64,000 nt of DNA, taken from positions 79,151,084-79,215,083 of the forward strand of contig NC_088300.1 of NCBI RefSeq assembly GCF_032854445.1, in the 5' to 3' direction. Below, one piece after another: positions 1-11,445 of the stretch (its first letter is position 1; every line of letters begins with the position of its first letter). The notes under the pieces were generated by a model. That model was not told where the DNA came from. It searched no databases and saw nothing but the letters and a program-made list of their open reading frames with translations. This DNA is from Liolophura sinensis (taxonomy: Eukaryota; Mollusca; Polyplacophora; Chitonida; Chitonidae). Both the position numbers and the translations under genes were made by a program.

Positions 1-640
1 GACTTGAATCTTTCTCTTGCTGTATCAGGGGAGTGGTTTACTCCACTGTGATGTTTAGATTGTTGATTCAGCCACCATTATAATCTAGTGTCGCTGGCTC
101 AAATCTTTCTCTTGCTGTATCAGGGGAGTGGTTTACTCCACTGTGATGTTTAGATTGTTGATTCAGCTCCCATTATAATCTAGGGTCGCCGACTTGAATC
201 TTTCTCTTGCTGTATCAGGGGAGTGGTTTATTCCACTGTGATGTTTAGATTGTTGATTCAGCCACCATTATAATCTAGTGTCGCTGGCTCAAATCTTTCT
301 CTTGCTGTATCAGGGGAGTGGTTTACTCCACTGTGATGTTTAGATTGTTGATTCAGCTCCCATTATAATCTAGGGTCGCCGACTTGAATCTTTCTCTTGC
401 TGTATCAGGGGAGTGGTTTACTCCACTGTGATGTTTAGATTGTTGATTCAGCCACCATTATAATCTAGTGTCGCTGGCTCAAATCTTTCTCTTGCTGTAT
501 CAGGGGAGTGGTTTACTCCACTGTGATGTTTAGATTGTTGATTCAGCTACCATTATCATCTAGGGTGGCAGACTTAAATCTGTCTCTTGCTGTATCAGGG
601 GAGTGGTTTACTCCACTGTGATGTTTAGATTGTTGGTACA
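1..640. repeat. 95 bp minisatellite with 190 bp A/B dimer structure
   Basis: Units start near 1, 96, 191, 286, 381, 476 and 571, a strict 95 bp period. Alternate units differ consistently: one type opens 'gacttgaatc' and carries 'gccaccattataatctagtg', the other opens 'ggctcaaatc' and carries 'ctcccattataatctagggt'. The true repeat is therefore a 190 bp dimer. The array continues off the left edge and lies in an NCAPH intron, ending about 40 bp before an exon. Confidence 0.95.
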
Positions 641-677
641 GTTTCAGCCGTAACTGTAAATGTGAATTTTGATTCAG

Positions 678-779
678 GTTCGCCGGCAGTCAACAGCTGT
701 GGAGTCTGTGGATGATGGCATAGAAAACTATGATTATGAAAATGCCAATGACAGAGAAAACTACTGCCCTGGTGACAAT
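678..779 (+). CDS. NCAPH: NCAPH exon (first visible), 34 codons
   Basis: Acceptor 'gattcag' ends at 677 and donor 'gtaagc' starts at 780. The exon is phase 0 at both ends and begins [14 protein letters not shown]. An alternative acceptor at 689 would only remove the first four codons. It lies about 40 bp after the end of the 95 bp tandem array. Confidence 0.85.
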
Positions 780-3700
780 GTAAGCTGTCTTCTACATGTT
801 TTCTTCATCTCAGAAAGCTGTTTTAAAAGTTAAGTTTTAAAATCAAAAGTAATATTTACGGTACATGTATGATCCAGCGTTTGGTTTGGTACCAGTAATA
901 CCAAATATTGTTGTAATAGATACAGTGTGTTATGTGATGTTACAAATTTATTTAATCTTTGAGGGGCGGTCTCCAAGAATTCTGTAATTTGTGATGATCA
1001 TGAGACATACAGTGACATACATATGACTTGACCTGCTGTTGACGTTGTTGACATTGCTGTTTGTAGATGTGTGATGATGACGACGATGATGACCAAGCAG
1101 ATGGAACAGGCTTTAACCTGACAGGCCCAGGGGAGTTAAGCCAGGATCTGTTTAATTCTCGAAACAGCACACTGAACAGTATCGGGGATCTCAATGGCAC
1201 GCTAAATGGCACCCTCCTGGTAGGAGAGAATTTAGTCGCTCAACCGAGCAAGGTTTGTTGTCATGATTGATCGTCCCACTTGTTGCTGGTGAACTGCAGT
1301 ACATGTATTTCAGTTTTAGAAGTTCTTGCCGATTCTGTTTTGGTGGTTGCCTTAAGTCTTCAGAAAGGAAGACTTAATGTACCTGTAGTTGTCCATAGAT
1401 TTTTTTCTGTGCTACAATGTGTGATGTTTTCGCAGAATGATATTATAGCAGTCTGTGTTTGGTGAAGTCAGTAGATTCCCTGCCTGACTTCACTTTCAAA
1501 CATTGTTATGTGGATAGAGCATTGTTTGAAGTGTGCATATATACATGTATGTGTATCAACCTTTGTGTGTTTTCAGGTGGCGAAAATAGAGATTGGATAT
1601 GCCAAGACAGCCAAGAAGATGGATGTGAAGAAGCTTAAGACAGCTATATGGAGTATCCTGACCACAGACCAAAGAGAGGACAAGGTGAGGGCGTTGTGCT
1701 AACCAGAATGGAAACTCTGAGGGCCTTGATAGCTAATGACACACTCTTATCCACATCATGGGACATAGAACATAGTGATGACAAAAATATTACATAGTGG
1801 TTAACTAGGTACATATATATAATTGGGGGGGGGGGCTGGGGGGGGGGGGTAAGGGGTTGGGTCAGTCGTATAAAAGCATATTGAAGAAATAATTTTTACT
1901 GAAATGTACAAGTACATATTGTAGAATGTGTGCTGCAGCATGAGTTAGGTTTTAAAAGAGCACTAACATGGGAACTAGAAATTATGATGAACTAACCTGA
2001 TTTAAAGAGACTTGTTCTCACACATGTATATTCTGTACAGAGTTAGGGGATGTATAGCAGAAAACATGTTACAAAACCAAGAAATTGACACCAGTAACTG
2101 AACATATGTGTCAGCACATCTAGTTAAATAAGTATGCAATATTTGTACATGAATATTTGAATGGAACATAACATGTGAAAAGTAGGCCTTTCAGTTTTAT
2201 AACATATTATTGGTACAAACAATGTCAAACAAAGAACAAAAGTTTTGCTAGTGTCCTGCTGGACCAGTGTTTCCTCAAGGAGGTAAGATTTCAAAGGTTA
2301 AAGATGAATTGGTTGTAGAATAATGAGCAATGGTGCCATTTAGTGGCCAGTAAGCTGATAGTAAATTACAACAAACCCAGTCTCACTTTAGTGTTGACAG
2401 ACAAGACTTTTCGCACCATGTATCCACAGGTTAGTGTTGATAGGTAGCCTGCCCTCCGTTAGTCCCCATGACCTGCTGTCCAGCTTGGCTGATAGTTAGC
2501 CTGCCCTCCGTTAGTCCCCATTACATGCTGTTCAGCTTGGCTGATAGATAGCCTCCCCTCCGTAAGTCTCCTATCACAGACTGTCTAGCTTTGCTGATAG
2601 TTAGCCTGCCCTCAGTCTCCCGTCACAGGCTGTCTAGCTTTGCTGATAGTTAGCCTGCCCTCCGTTAGTCTCCAATCACAGGCTGTCCAGCTTAGCTGAT
2701 AGTTAGCCTGCCCTCCGTTAGTCCCCATCACATGCTGTACAGCTTTGCTGATAGGTAGCCTCCCCTCCGTTAGTCTCCTATCACAGGCTGTCCAGCTTGG
2801 CTGATAGTTAGCCTGCCCTCCATTAGTCCCCATCACATGCTGTCCAGCCTGGCTGATAGGTAGCCTCCCCTCCGTTAGTCTCCTATCACAGGCTGTCTAG
2901 CTTGGCTGATAGTTAGTCTGCCCTCTGTCTCCCGTCACAGGCTGTCTAGCTTTGCTGATAGTTAGCCTGCCCTCCGTTAGTCTCCGATCACAGGCTGTCC
3001 AGCTTAGCTGATAGTTAGCCTGCCCTCTGTTAGTCCGACATCACAGGCTGTCCAGCTTGGCCAATAGATAGCCTGCCCTCCGTTAGTCTCCCGTCACAGG
3101 TTGTCCAGCTTGGCCAGTAGATAGTCTGCCCTCTGTCTCCCGTCACAGACTGTCTAGCTTTGCTGATAGTTAGCATCCCCTCCATTAGTCCCCCATCACA
3201 GGTTGTCCAGCTTGGCTGATTGTTAGCCTGCCCTCCGTTAGTCCGCCATCACAGGCTGTCCAGCTTAGCTGATAGTTAGCCTGCCCTCCGTTAGTCCCCA
3301 TTACATGCTGTCCAGCTTAGCTGATAGTTAGCCTGCCCTCCGTTAGTCCCCATGACATGCTGTCCAGCTTTGCTGATAGGTAGCCTGCCCTCCGTTAGTC
3401 TCCTATCACAGGCTGTCTAGCTTGGCTGATAGTTAGTCTGCCCTCAGTCTCCCGTCACAGGCTGTCCAGCTTGGCTGGTAGTTAGCCTGCCCTCCGTTAG
3501 TCCCCATTACATGCTGTCCGGCTTGGCTGATAGGTAGCCTGCCCTCCGTTAGTCCCCATCACATGCTGTCCAGCTTGGCTGATAGGTAGCCTGCCCTCCG
3601 TAAGTCTCCTATCACAGGCAGTCCAGCTTGGCTGATAGGTAGCCTCCCCTCCGTAAGTCTCCTATCACAGGCTGTCTAGCTTTGCTGATAGTTGGTCTGC

Positions 3701-6700
3701 CCTCAGTCTCCCGTCACAGGCTGTCTAGCTTTGCTGATAGTTAGCCTGCCCTCCGTTAGTCTCCAATCACGGGCTGTCCAGCTTAGCTGATAGTTAGCCT
3801 GCCCTCCGTTAGTCCCCCATCACATGCTGTACAGCTTGGCTGATAGGTAGCCTGCCCTCCGTTAGTCTCCCATCACAGGCTGTCCAGCTTGGCTGATAGT
3901 TAGCCTGCCCTCCGTTAGTCTCCCATCACAGGCTGTCCAGCTTGGCTGATAGTTAGCCTGCCCTCCGTTAGTCCCCATCACATGCTGTCCAGCTTGGCTG
4001 ATAGGTAGCCTCCCCTCCGTTAGTCTCCTATCACAGGCTGTCTAGCTTGGCTGATAGTTAGTCTGCCCTCTGTCTCCCGTCACAGGCTGTCTAGCTTTGC
4101 TGATAGTTAGCCTGCCCTCCGTTAGTCTCCGATCACAGGCTGTCCAGCTTAGCTGATAGTTAGCCTGCCCTCTGTTAGTCCGACATCACAGGCTGTCCAG
4201 CTTGGCCAATAGATAGCCTGCCCTCCGTTAGTCTCCCGTCACAGGTTGTCCAGCTTGGCCAGTAGATAGTCTGCCCTCTGTCTCCCGTCACAGACTGTCT
4301 AGCTTTGCTGATAGTTAGCCTCCCCTCCATTAGTCCCCCATCACAGGTTGTCCAGCTTGGCTGATAGTTAGCCTGCCCTCCGTTAGTCCGCCATCACAGG
4401 CTGTCCAGCTTAGCTGATAGTTAGCCTGCCCTCCGTTAGTCCCAATCACAGGCTGTCCAGCTTAGCTGATAGTTAGCCTGCCCTCCGTTAGTCCGCCATC
4501 ATAGGCTGTCCAGCTTGGCTAATAGTTAGCCTGCCCTCCGTTAGTCTCCCGTCACAGGCTGTCCAGCTTAGCTGATAGTTAGCCTGCCCTTTGTTAGTCT
4601 CCTGTCACAGGCTGTCCAGCTTGGCTGATAGTTAGCCTCCCCTCCATTAGTCCCCCATCACAGGTTGTCCAGCGTGGCTGATAGTTAGCTTCCCCTCCGT
4701 TAGTCTCCCATCACAAGTTGTCCAGCTTGGCTGATAGTTAGCCTGCCCTCCGTTAGTCTCCCATCACAGGTTGTCCAGCTTGGCTGATAGTTAGCCTGCC
4801 CTCCGTTAGTCTCCCATCGCAGGTTGTCCAGCTTGGCTGATAGTTAGCCTGCCCTCCATTAGTCTCCCATCACAGGTTGTTCAGCTTGGCTGATAGTTAG
4901 CCTGCCCTCCGTTAGTCTCCCGTCATAGGCTGTCAAGCTTGGATGATACTTAGTCTGCCCTCCATTAGTCTCCCATCCAAGGCTGTCCAGCTTGGCTAAT
5001 AGTTAGTGTGCCCTCCGTTAGTCCCCCATCACAGGCTGTCCAGTGTGGCTAATAGTTAGTGTGCCCTCTTTTAGTCCCCCATCACAGACTGTCCAGCTTG
5101 GCTGATAGTTAGCTTCCAGCTTGGCTGATAGTTAGCTTCCCCTCCATTAGTCCCCCATCACAGGTTGTCCAGCTTGGCTGAGAGTTAGCCTGCCCTCCAT
5201 TACTCTCCCATCACAAGCTCTCCAGCTTGGCTGTCAATCAGTGACAGTAGTTCACATCTCCATCACACCTTAGTGAGCCTCAACAGCTAGGCAAGAAGGG
5301 GAGAGACACTGCCGGGATTAGAAAAGATTTAATTTTTTGCGTGATTCGACGGCCATCTTTCAATTATGCCAATGTCGTTTAAAACTCTGCACACATTAGT
5401 AGACCTATATGAACTACAAAATTGCATAGTTTCAGGAATTTTCACCTATAACTCATGGGTACATTGCATTTGTAACATATGTATTGATTAGCTGTGTTCA
5501 ACTGAACGTCGGCCAATGGAATCTCTTGTTGTCAAAACGTGGTTCTCGAAATTTGAAAGCTAATTATTTGTCATTCATAACAACTAGTGGCATTTATAAC
5601 TTACATGAGGATTATCTGAAAAAAAAAAATGTTTATTTTAAACATCGTTGTGTAAACCGGCTGGCAGTAAAACACTATACGAGCGCACACTAGAAATATT
5701 TCTGGAGAAACGACAACAACAGCAACGTGACTAGATACAATTTTTTTTTTAAGAAAATCAAAGTTTGGCACAGTTTGACATGTACACAGCTACTTACTTA
5801 TTTCATGATATTCCCCGGGCCTATAATATCTGCCTTAATGTGGTGTGACGTACTTTATGCATGTAGGCCTACGTCTGAAATGGAATCGCATGTTTCCAGG
5901 CATACCAGCCTTGGACAGTTGCGGAGATTTTATAGCCTACTGGCTGGTGTCAGCATACACTCAGTGTTGAATTCTGTATTATGTGAAGCGCATTTGCCCA
6001 AATACGAGGAAATGTTGGCTTGGAATCTAATTAAGAATACTACTGTTAATAGTGGGTGTCCATTCTTGGGACTCTTCATCTGACCAGAGGCGCCAGGTGT
6101 TGGCTCCTGTTGATCAAGCTCTGTTTAAAAGCTTTTATTGCCTTTGATTTGGGAAAGCTCCTTGAAAATATATATCAGTGGGATACATACAAGCTGTGAA
6201 TTTCTATAATATTTTAATCCTGCTTAATCGTTGTGAGTTTGTTATCTGGTAGTTATTTGTAAAACCAGGTGGCAGGTGTTGTGCATGGGGTCTTGATTTT
6301 TGTAATCCACATACACATTGAATATTTTTGTCTCCCTGCCTTCAGCTGAGGAGGTTGTGAAGATATTTCAGTTTAATTGAAGTCCAAATGAATTGAGTGA
6401 GGTTTCCGAGGGATGGGTGTTGAGGTACCTGGTAACGTGTTCACTAAGGGCATGTTATACCTTACATCATTCGTAACTTTTGAGAATACCTTTAGAGTGA
6501 TTAGTAGATAAATTCACATAAGAATTTGACAATTCTTCTCTTTAATCTAGACATTTATTAGGACACTGAACAAATGGTATGCATGGTTTTGCGTCTGCAA
6601 ATGACCTTTCAGAGCCTCACATGTCCCAGACCTGTAGGTGCCAGATGAAATCAGCATGGTTTGTATTATCGTCGGGGAAGTGGGAAACCAGACCTGTCAT

Positions 6701-9299
6701 CTTTTCAGTTGCATCTAACCTCTTGAACTTTGTTTTCTGAGCGAACATTATTTATATGTTTTCTGTGAAATTACCGATGCCATTTAAAGCAAAATGTACT
6801 CCTCAGAGCTCGATATTCTCTCAAGGTCGATTGGTATGCATATCAGTGGGTTTTGAATGGTAAAGCATAAAGCCCGGTTCAGCTAATTTAATGACCTATA
6901 TGCGTCAATGTACATATATTACTAACTTTTCTTGAAATGCCTGTGGTAATATGTTGCAAACTATCTTTGTAAAATTAATCTGAAAAGAGTGGGCCGAGTA
7001 GATTCAAGACAATCCTGAAAATACAAAGCCTAATGCGGTGGGGTATTGAATGCTTCCCTGTAAATAATGCCACACAACGATCGACATTAAATATTGGATA
7101 GCATAGTTTGTAGAACGCAACCTGGAAACCAGCATGGTTAGTGTTGTGGGAAGGGAAACAGCAAAGATATATTTTCACTAGATTGATGTTCCGGTTTCAA
7201 TATTTTTATCTTTTTCTTTTTTTAAACAAGCGTGTATTCTGATAAATGACATCGTGAGTTGCCGTGTACAAGCTGTCAGGAAAGGCTGGCTTTATAGGCC
7301 AGGGTAGGTCTATACCCCAGCTGTGCCAGCTGGCATGGCGATGTCAGCCGCGGTGAGCGCTTTGCGTCTGTAATTATTGAGAAGGTACTGTAGTCTCCCA
7401 TCACAGGCTGTCCAGCTTGGCTGACAGTTACAGACTAAAGTCAGACGTCATGAGGTTGCCGCCTGTTTTGTGACTGATTGAAATGCCTAAACATATTCTC
7501 CACACAAGTAGATTTTTATAGTGTCTATTGATCTAATAGTATATGCAGCTGGATTGTGAAAGTCAATCGTCCCAAGGTATCTCTTTTAGTGCAGTTAGAG
7601 TGAGTGCCTTACATGTATCAGTTTATCATCAGCCATCTCAACAACAGGAGGACAGGTGAGTGACTTACACCATGGGTGAATCTGTATCATGCTGGAATGT
7701 GTGTATGTCTCTGAGCTGATCCAACACATTGCTTATCACAAAAGTTTTATGTGTACAAACAGAATTAGAAAGGTATGTTTTGTGGAAAATCAGATATGGT
7801 AATACCTATACATGTGTCTGTTTTCTGATTTTAATCAACTGAACCATCTACCACCACTCCCCCCCCCCACCCCCCGCCTGCCCCGCCCATCCCCCATGTG
7901 ATGTCATCACAACTCATTTACATTGCGTTTCCTTTGAACGAAAAAAGGTTGAAAATGCACAACATGTGTGCTATGACAAATTGAGAAAGCTTCATTTTCC
8001 TCTGGAGATATTAATTAAGACTTTGCTGCACATTCGGAACTTGAGATTCAACTTCACAGGATTGTTTAACACCTGATTGAGTGGATGTACGATTTGGTTA
8101 GAAATATCAAAAACTATTCAGATAATGTATCCGTTTATTACACCAGGAAAATGAAGACAAATGGAACCAAGGCCAGACAGACACTGATAGTACAGATGTT
8201 ATCAAACTGGACAGTGTGAATGGTCATCATTCCTTCCAAGGCCTCTTGAACACCTTACCACAGAAGATCTCAAAGAACGCCGCTAAGAACCTCAGTGTGC
8301 CCATCGCATTTGTCTGTCTGCTACATTTGGCCAATGAAAAGGTAAAACAAGATAATAACAGTATTTATTTATTTGATTGGTGTTTTATGCCGTACTTATG
8401 ATTATTTCACTTATATGACAGCAGCCAGCATTATGGTGGGAGGAAACCGGGCAGAGCCTGGGGAAAACCCACGACCATTTGCAGGTTGCTGGCAGTCCTT
8501 CCCACTTACGGCCAGCCAACAAAAATAAAAACAGTGAAAGAGCCAATATGGGGCCCAGTAAGTGTAGACAGTAAGAGATTAGGGATCTCTGTCTATAGAA
8601 ACTCTGTTGTACCAGTATCAGCATAATCTGTGTGCCTGCAGATTGGTACACGTAACAAATATACGGAAAAGAGAATAACATAACCATGTGGTGTGTAGCC
8701 AATAAAATTTTGGTAATCATTCTGCCAGCATGTGGTCAGTGAAGTGTATTGGTAATATCTTGCTTTTACATGAAGATAGTAATAACTTCGTCTACAGTAC
8801 TCCGTTGTTCTTCACTCAGATGACAACCTGATTATAGACTACAGCATTGTGTTAATGGGGTCAGGATGTAAAAAAGATCTGGTTTGTCGCCTGGTAAACT
8901 GCATCCCTGTCCTGCCCAAAACAGGAGGTTATACTTTGTACAATCACATAATCCAGACTGTGTCCACTGTATGATCTTTTACCAAGTACAGTTCACACAA
9001 TAATTTGGCATATGAATAATTAGCATTGGAGGGCCTAAGCTGAGCAGTTGATTGACAGGTGCAGATGTTATTCTGTTTTGTGGGAAGTAAAGGTCGTTTA
9101 GTTTCATGTGAAAGTTTTTGAACCAAAGATTGTGCATTATTCGAGTGAATGATACATGTAGCAATTTTTCAACCATATCATGGCAAAGTGCATTATTTGA
9201 AGATTCCTGGATTACTTTTCTATGTTTTATGTTTTTCAGACATTGAAGATTGTCGATAATGCTATGGAGGATTTACTTATAGAACAGGACTGTCGATGA
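678..9299 (+). CDS. NCAPH: Condensin complex subunit 2 (NCAPH / Barren / CAP-H), 3' five exons (partial gene)
   Basis: NCAPH is the kleisin subunit of condensin I. It bridges the SMC2/SMC4 heads and carries the HEAT-repeat subunits during mitotic chromosome compaction in the nucleus. Five coding exons are visible: 678-779, 1067-1252, 1577-1684, 8147-8341 and 9240-9299. Every junction is AG/GT and every intron is phase 0, giving 216 residues. Recognisable blocks are [17 protein letters not shown], a run of seven aspartates, ENLVAQPSK followed by the hallmark [14 protein letters not shown], and [18 protein letters not shown] near the end. The last two belong to the C-terminal winged-helix part that contacts the SMC4 head in this family. 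The stop is TGA at 9297-9299. The N-terminal two thirds lies to the left of the window. Intron 3 (1685-8146) holds a 2.8 kb minisatellite and intron 4 a SINE. The exons look intact. Family assignment is from remembered conserved blocks. Confidence 0.93.
1067..1252 (+). CDS. NCAPH: NCAPH exon, 62 codons, poly-Asp
   Basis: Acceptor 'tttgtag' ends at 1066 and donor 'gtttgt' starts at 1253; phase 0. It encodes an acidic [10 protein letters not shown] stretch, a serine/asparagine-rich linker and [10 protein letters not shown], which leads into the conserved kleisin block of the next exon. The ATG at 1067 is an internal methionine, not a start. Confidence 0.88.
1577..1684 (+). CDS. NCAPH: NCAPH exon with the YAKTAKKMD signature
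   Basis: Acceptor 'ttttcag' ends at 1576 and donor 'gtgagg' starts at 1685; phase 0, 36 codons. It carries the most diagnostic segment of the family, [18 protein letters not shown]. Confidence 0.93.
1822..1860 (+). repeat. Poly-G tract (G-quadruplex potential)
   Basis: Two long G runs, of roughly ten or more bases each and separated by 'ct', are followed by 'taaggggttggg'. The tract is on the sense strand of NCAPH intron 3. Confidence 0.85.
2415..5235. repeat. 53 bp minisatellite, about fifty copies, in NCAPH intron 3
   Basis: The unit is approximately 'cttggctgatagttagcctg' then 'ccctccgttagtctcccatc' then 'acaggctgtccag'. Units vary by point changes and small deletions. A block of several units near 2826-3290 recurs near 3971-4435, 1145 bp further on ('ccaatagata' is at 3061 and 4206), showing internal segmental duplication. 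Only short reading frames are present. Confidence 0.95.
7386..7432. repeat. Isolated single monomer of the 53 bp repeat
   Basis: 'tagtctcccatcacaggctg' followed by 'tccagcttggctga' matches the consensus of the 2.4-5.2 kb array almost perfectly, yet stands alone about 2.15 kb after the array ends, in the same intron. Confidence 0.85.
7857..7895 (-). repeat. Poly-C tract (G-quadruplex potential on minus strand)
   Basis: The run 'ccccccccccaccccccgcc' continues with more C-rich sequence, in the same NCAPH intron as the poly-G tract at 1822-1860 but in the opposite strand sense. Confidence 0.85.
8147..8341 (+). CDS. NCAPH: NCAPH exon, C-terminal winged-helix segment
   Basis: Acceptor 'acaccag' ends at 8146 and donor 'gtaaaa' starts at 8342; phase 0, 65 codons. 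An acidic, polar start is followed by [20 protein letters not shown] and [14 protein letters not shown], the conserved kleisin C-terminal helix. A SINE begins only about 20 bp after the donor, so the frame appears open past the splice site; that extension is not coding. Confidence 0.92.
8362..8557 (-). mobile_element. SINE copy (family 'accaatcaaataaata'), reverse orientation
   Basis: On the minus strand it ends 'acggcataaaacaccaatca' plus an (AAAT)n-like tail, and starts near 'gggccccatattggctcttt'. It shares its whole length with the copy at 11251-11445 in the opposite orientation. Inserted about 20 bp after an NCAPH donor site, in intron 4. Confidence 0.8.
9240..9299 (+). CDS. NCAPH: NCAPH terminal coding exon
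   Basis: Acceptor 'tttttcag' ends at 9239. Nineteen codons ([19 protein letters not shown]) precede the TGA at 9297-9299. The short acidic ending matches the family pattern of a final small exon after LANEK. Confidence 0.9.
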   Translation, partial: TLKIVDNAMEDLLIEQDCR

Positions 9300-9620
9300 C
9301 CTACGCCTTGTGTCAGGTTGTCGTAGTTACCTGTAACACAGCACTCATTGGGCTCGTGGAGACTTATGGAGACCATTGTCTTGATCATCCCCTCAGTTTT
9401 CACCCGTGACATCAGCGATGATGAAGACAGTAATTTTGATGACATGCTGCTACTTTCCATTCTTCAGCACCCCATTGTCATTTCCTCTGCTGTTGATGAC
9501 AGCCTTGAACTATTGTTCAAGGGCACATTTTCCTTTTTGTAAATGAATTATTGTATGTTTTTTTACATTGTATAAAGTCACCATTTTTAACATTACAAGT
9601 AATTTCACTGGTGTGTATGA
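9300..9620 (+). other. NCAPH: NCAPH 3' untranslated / flanking sequence
   Basis: Non-coding sequence directly after the TGA. No AATAAA hexamer is visible before the following tandem array, so the 3' end may lie in or beyond the array. The 64-codon frame at 9348-9542 has no recognisable content. Confidence 0.45.
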
Positions 9621-9624
9621 TATT

Positions 9625-10665
9625 GTCTTAGCCCTTGTATTCCTGTCTGTATGCCCTCAGTGGCAAAGGGGTGAGCTTTCGCTACCTTTGTATTCCTTTC
9701 TGTATGCTCTCAGTGACAAATCAGTGAGCCCTCACTACCTTTCTATTCCTGCCTGCATGCCCTCAGTGATAAATCAGTAAGGTGTCAATACCCTTGTATT
9801 CCTGTCTACATGCCCTCAGTTGCAAATGGGTGAGCTTTCACTACCTTTGTATTCCTTTCTGCGTGCCCTCATTGACCCATCAGTGAGGTGTCACTACCTT
9901 TGTATTCCTTTCTGTATGCCTTCAGTGACAGATCAATGAGGTGTCATTACCTTTGTATTCCTGTCTGTATGGCCTCAGTGACAAATCAGTGAGGTGTCAT
10001 TACCTTTGTATTCCTGTCTGTATGGCCTCAGTGACAAATCAGTGAGGTGTCACTACCTTTGTATTCCTGTCTGTATACCCTCAGTGACAAATCTGTGAGG
10101 TGTATTCCTGTCTGTATGCCCTCATTGACCAATCAGTGAGCTCTCACTACCTTTGTATTCCTGTCTGCATGCCCTCAGTGACAAACCGGTGAGCTCTCAC
10201 TACCCTCGTATTCCTGTCTGCATGCCCTCAGTGACAAACCGGTGAGCTCTCACTACCCTCGTATTCCTGTCTGCATGCCCTCAGTGACAAACCGGTGAGC
10301 TCTCACTACCCTCGTATTCCTGTCTGCATGCCCTCAGTGACAAACCGGTGAGCTCTCACTACCCTCGTATTCCTGTCTGCATGCCCTCAGTGACAAACCG
10401 GTGAGCTCTCACTACCCTCGTATTCCTGTCTGCATGCCCTCAGTGACAAACAGGTGAGCTCTCACTACCCTCGTATTCCTGTCTGCATGCCCTCAGTGAC
10501 AAACAGGTGAGCTCTCACTACCCTCGTATTCCTGTCTGCATGCCCTCAGTGACAAACAGGTGAGCTCTCACTACCCTCGTATTCCTGTCTGCATGCCCTC
10601 AGTGACAAACAGGTGAGCTCTCACTACCCTCGTATTCCTGTCTGCATGCCCGGCAAATTGGTGAG
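9625..10665. repeat. 53 bp minisatellite just 3' of NCAPH, about twenty copies
   Basis: The unit is approximately 'ctaccctcgtattcctgtct' then 'gcatgccctcagtgacaaac' then 'aggtgagctctca', period 53 bp in the homogeneous right half and more diverged in the left half. The sequence is unrelated to the other 53 bp array. Several units contain 'acaaacaggtgagc', a strong 5' splice-site look-alike on the NCAPH sense strand. Confidence 0.95.
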
Positions 10666-11250
10666 CTCTCACTATCGTTATATTCCACATCAGGGGCACT
10701 TTTGATTTTTAGTGGATGATAGACTACATTTTACATCTCCCAACATGATGATCAGTTCTTTATAGAAACCAAGGACATACAGAACATAGTCATTGCAACA
10801 ACTGTCCTTGTAGTTCAAGTGGTTTCAACAATGGATTTCATAACTGATGAAGCAGTTTGAATTCTAGAACTGTCCTGAAGTCTGTCTCATTTCTTTCATC
10901 AACTTGTAAAGCTTTGATGTGTTTCATTCAGATCCTATCTTCATGTGTACAGTAGTGTATTGTGGTAATTACAGTGGTGTACAGTAATGGTGATAGTAGT
11001 AATGCTGTCAAGGTGTCCATTAATGTGTACATATTAGATATCAGGATTGGAGCACTTCCATCTGTCTCACTGTGGATTATTCTCATGGAGTAAAATCAGT
11101 ACATGTATAATCTCTACATATTGTGTTTGTACATTAACTGTATAAACCAACAAATCACAGTGTTCCACTATACACCATGCAGTAATTGTATAGTATAATA
11201 GAAATGATGTAAGTAGGGAGCTGGACAAATGTGTTTGCTGGTGTGCCGCA

Positions 11251-11445
11251 GGGCCCCATATTGGCTTTTTCACTGTTTACATTTTGGTTGGCCGGCCGTG
11301 AGTAGAAAGGTCTGTCAGCAACCTGTGGATAGTTGTGGGTTTCCCCCAGGCTCTGCCCGATTTCGTCCCACCACAATGCTGGCCGCCGTCGTACAAGTGG
11401 AATATTCTTCAGCATGGCGTAAAAACACCAATCAAGTAAATAAGT
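11251..11445 (+). mobile_element. SINE copy, forward orientation
   Basis: It starts 'gggccccatattggcttttt' and carries 'ggctctgcccgatttcgtcc'. It ends 'gcgtaaaaacaccaatcaag' with a short A/T tail. It is the mirror partner of the copy at 8362-8557. Confidence 0.82.

Larger units (their letters stand above)
5240..8146 (+). other. Right part of NCAPH intron 3, no gene seen
   Basis: AT-rich intronic sequence. It contains the orphan monomer at 7386-7432 and a C-rich tract at 7857-7895. Short open frames (for example 5727-6083) have no recognisable composition or domain. Confidence 0.6.
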
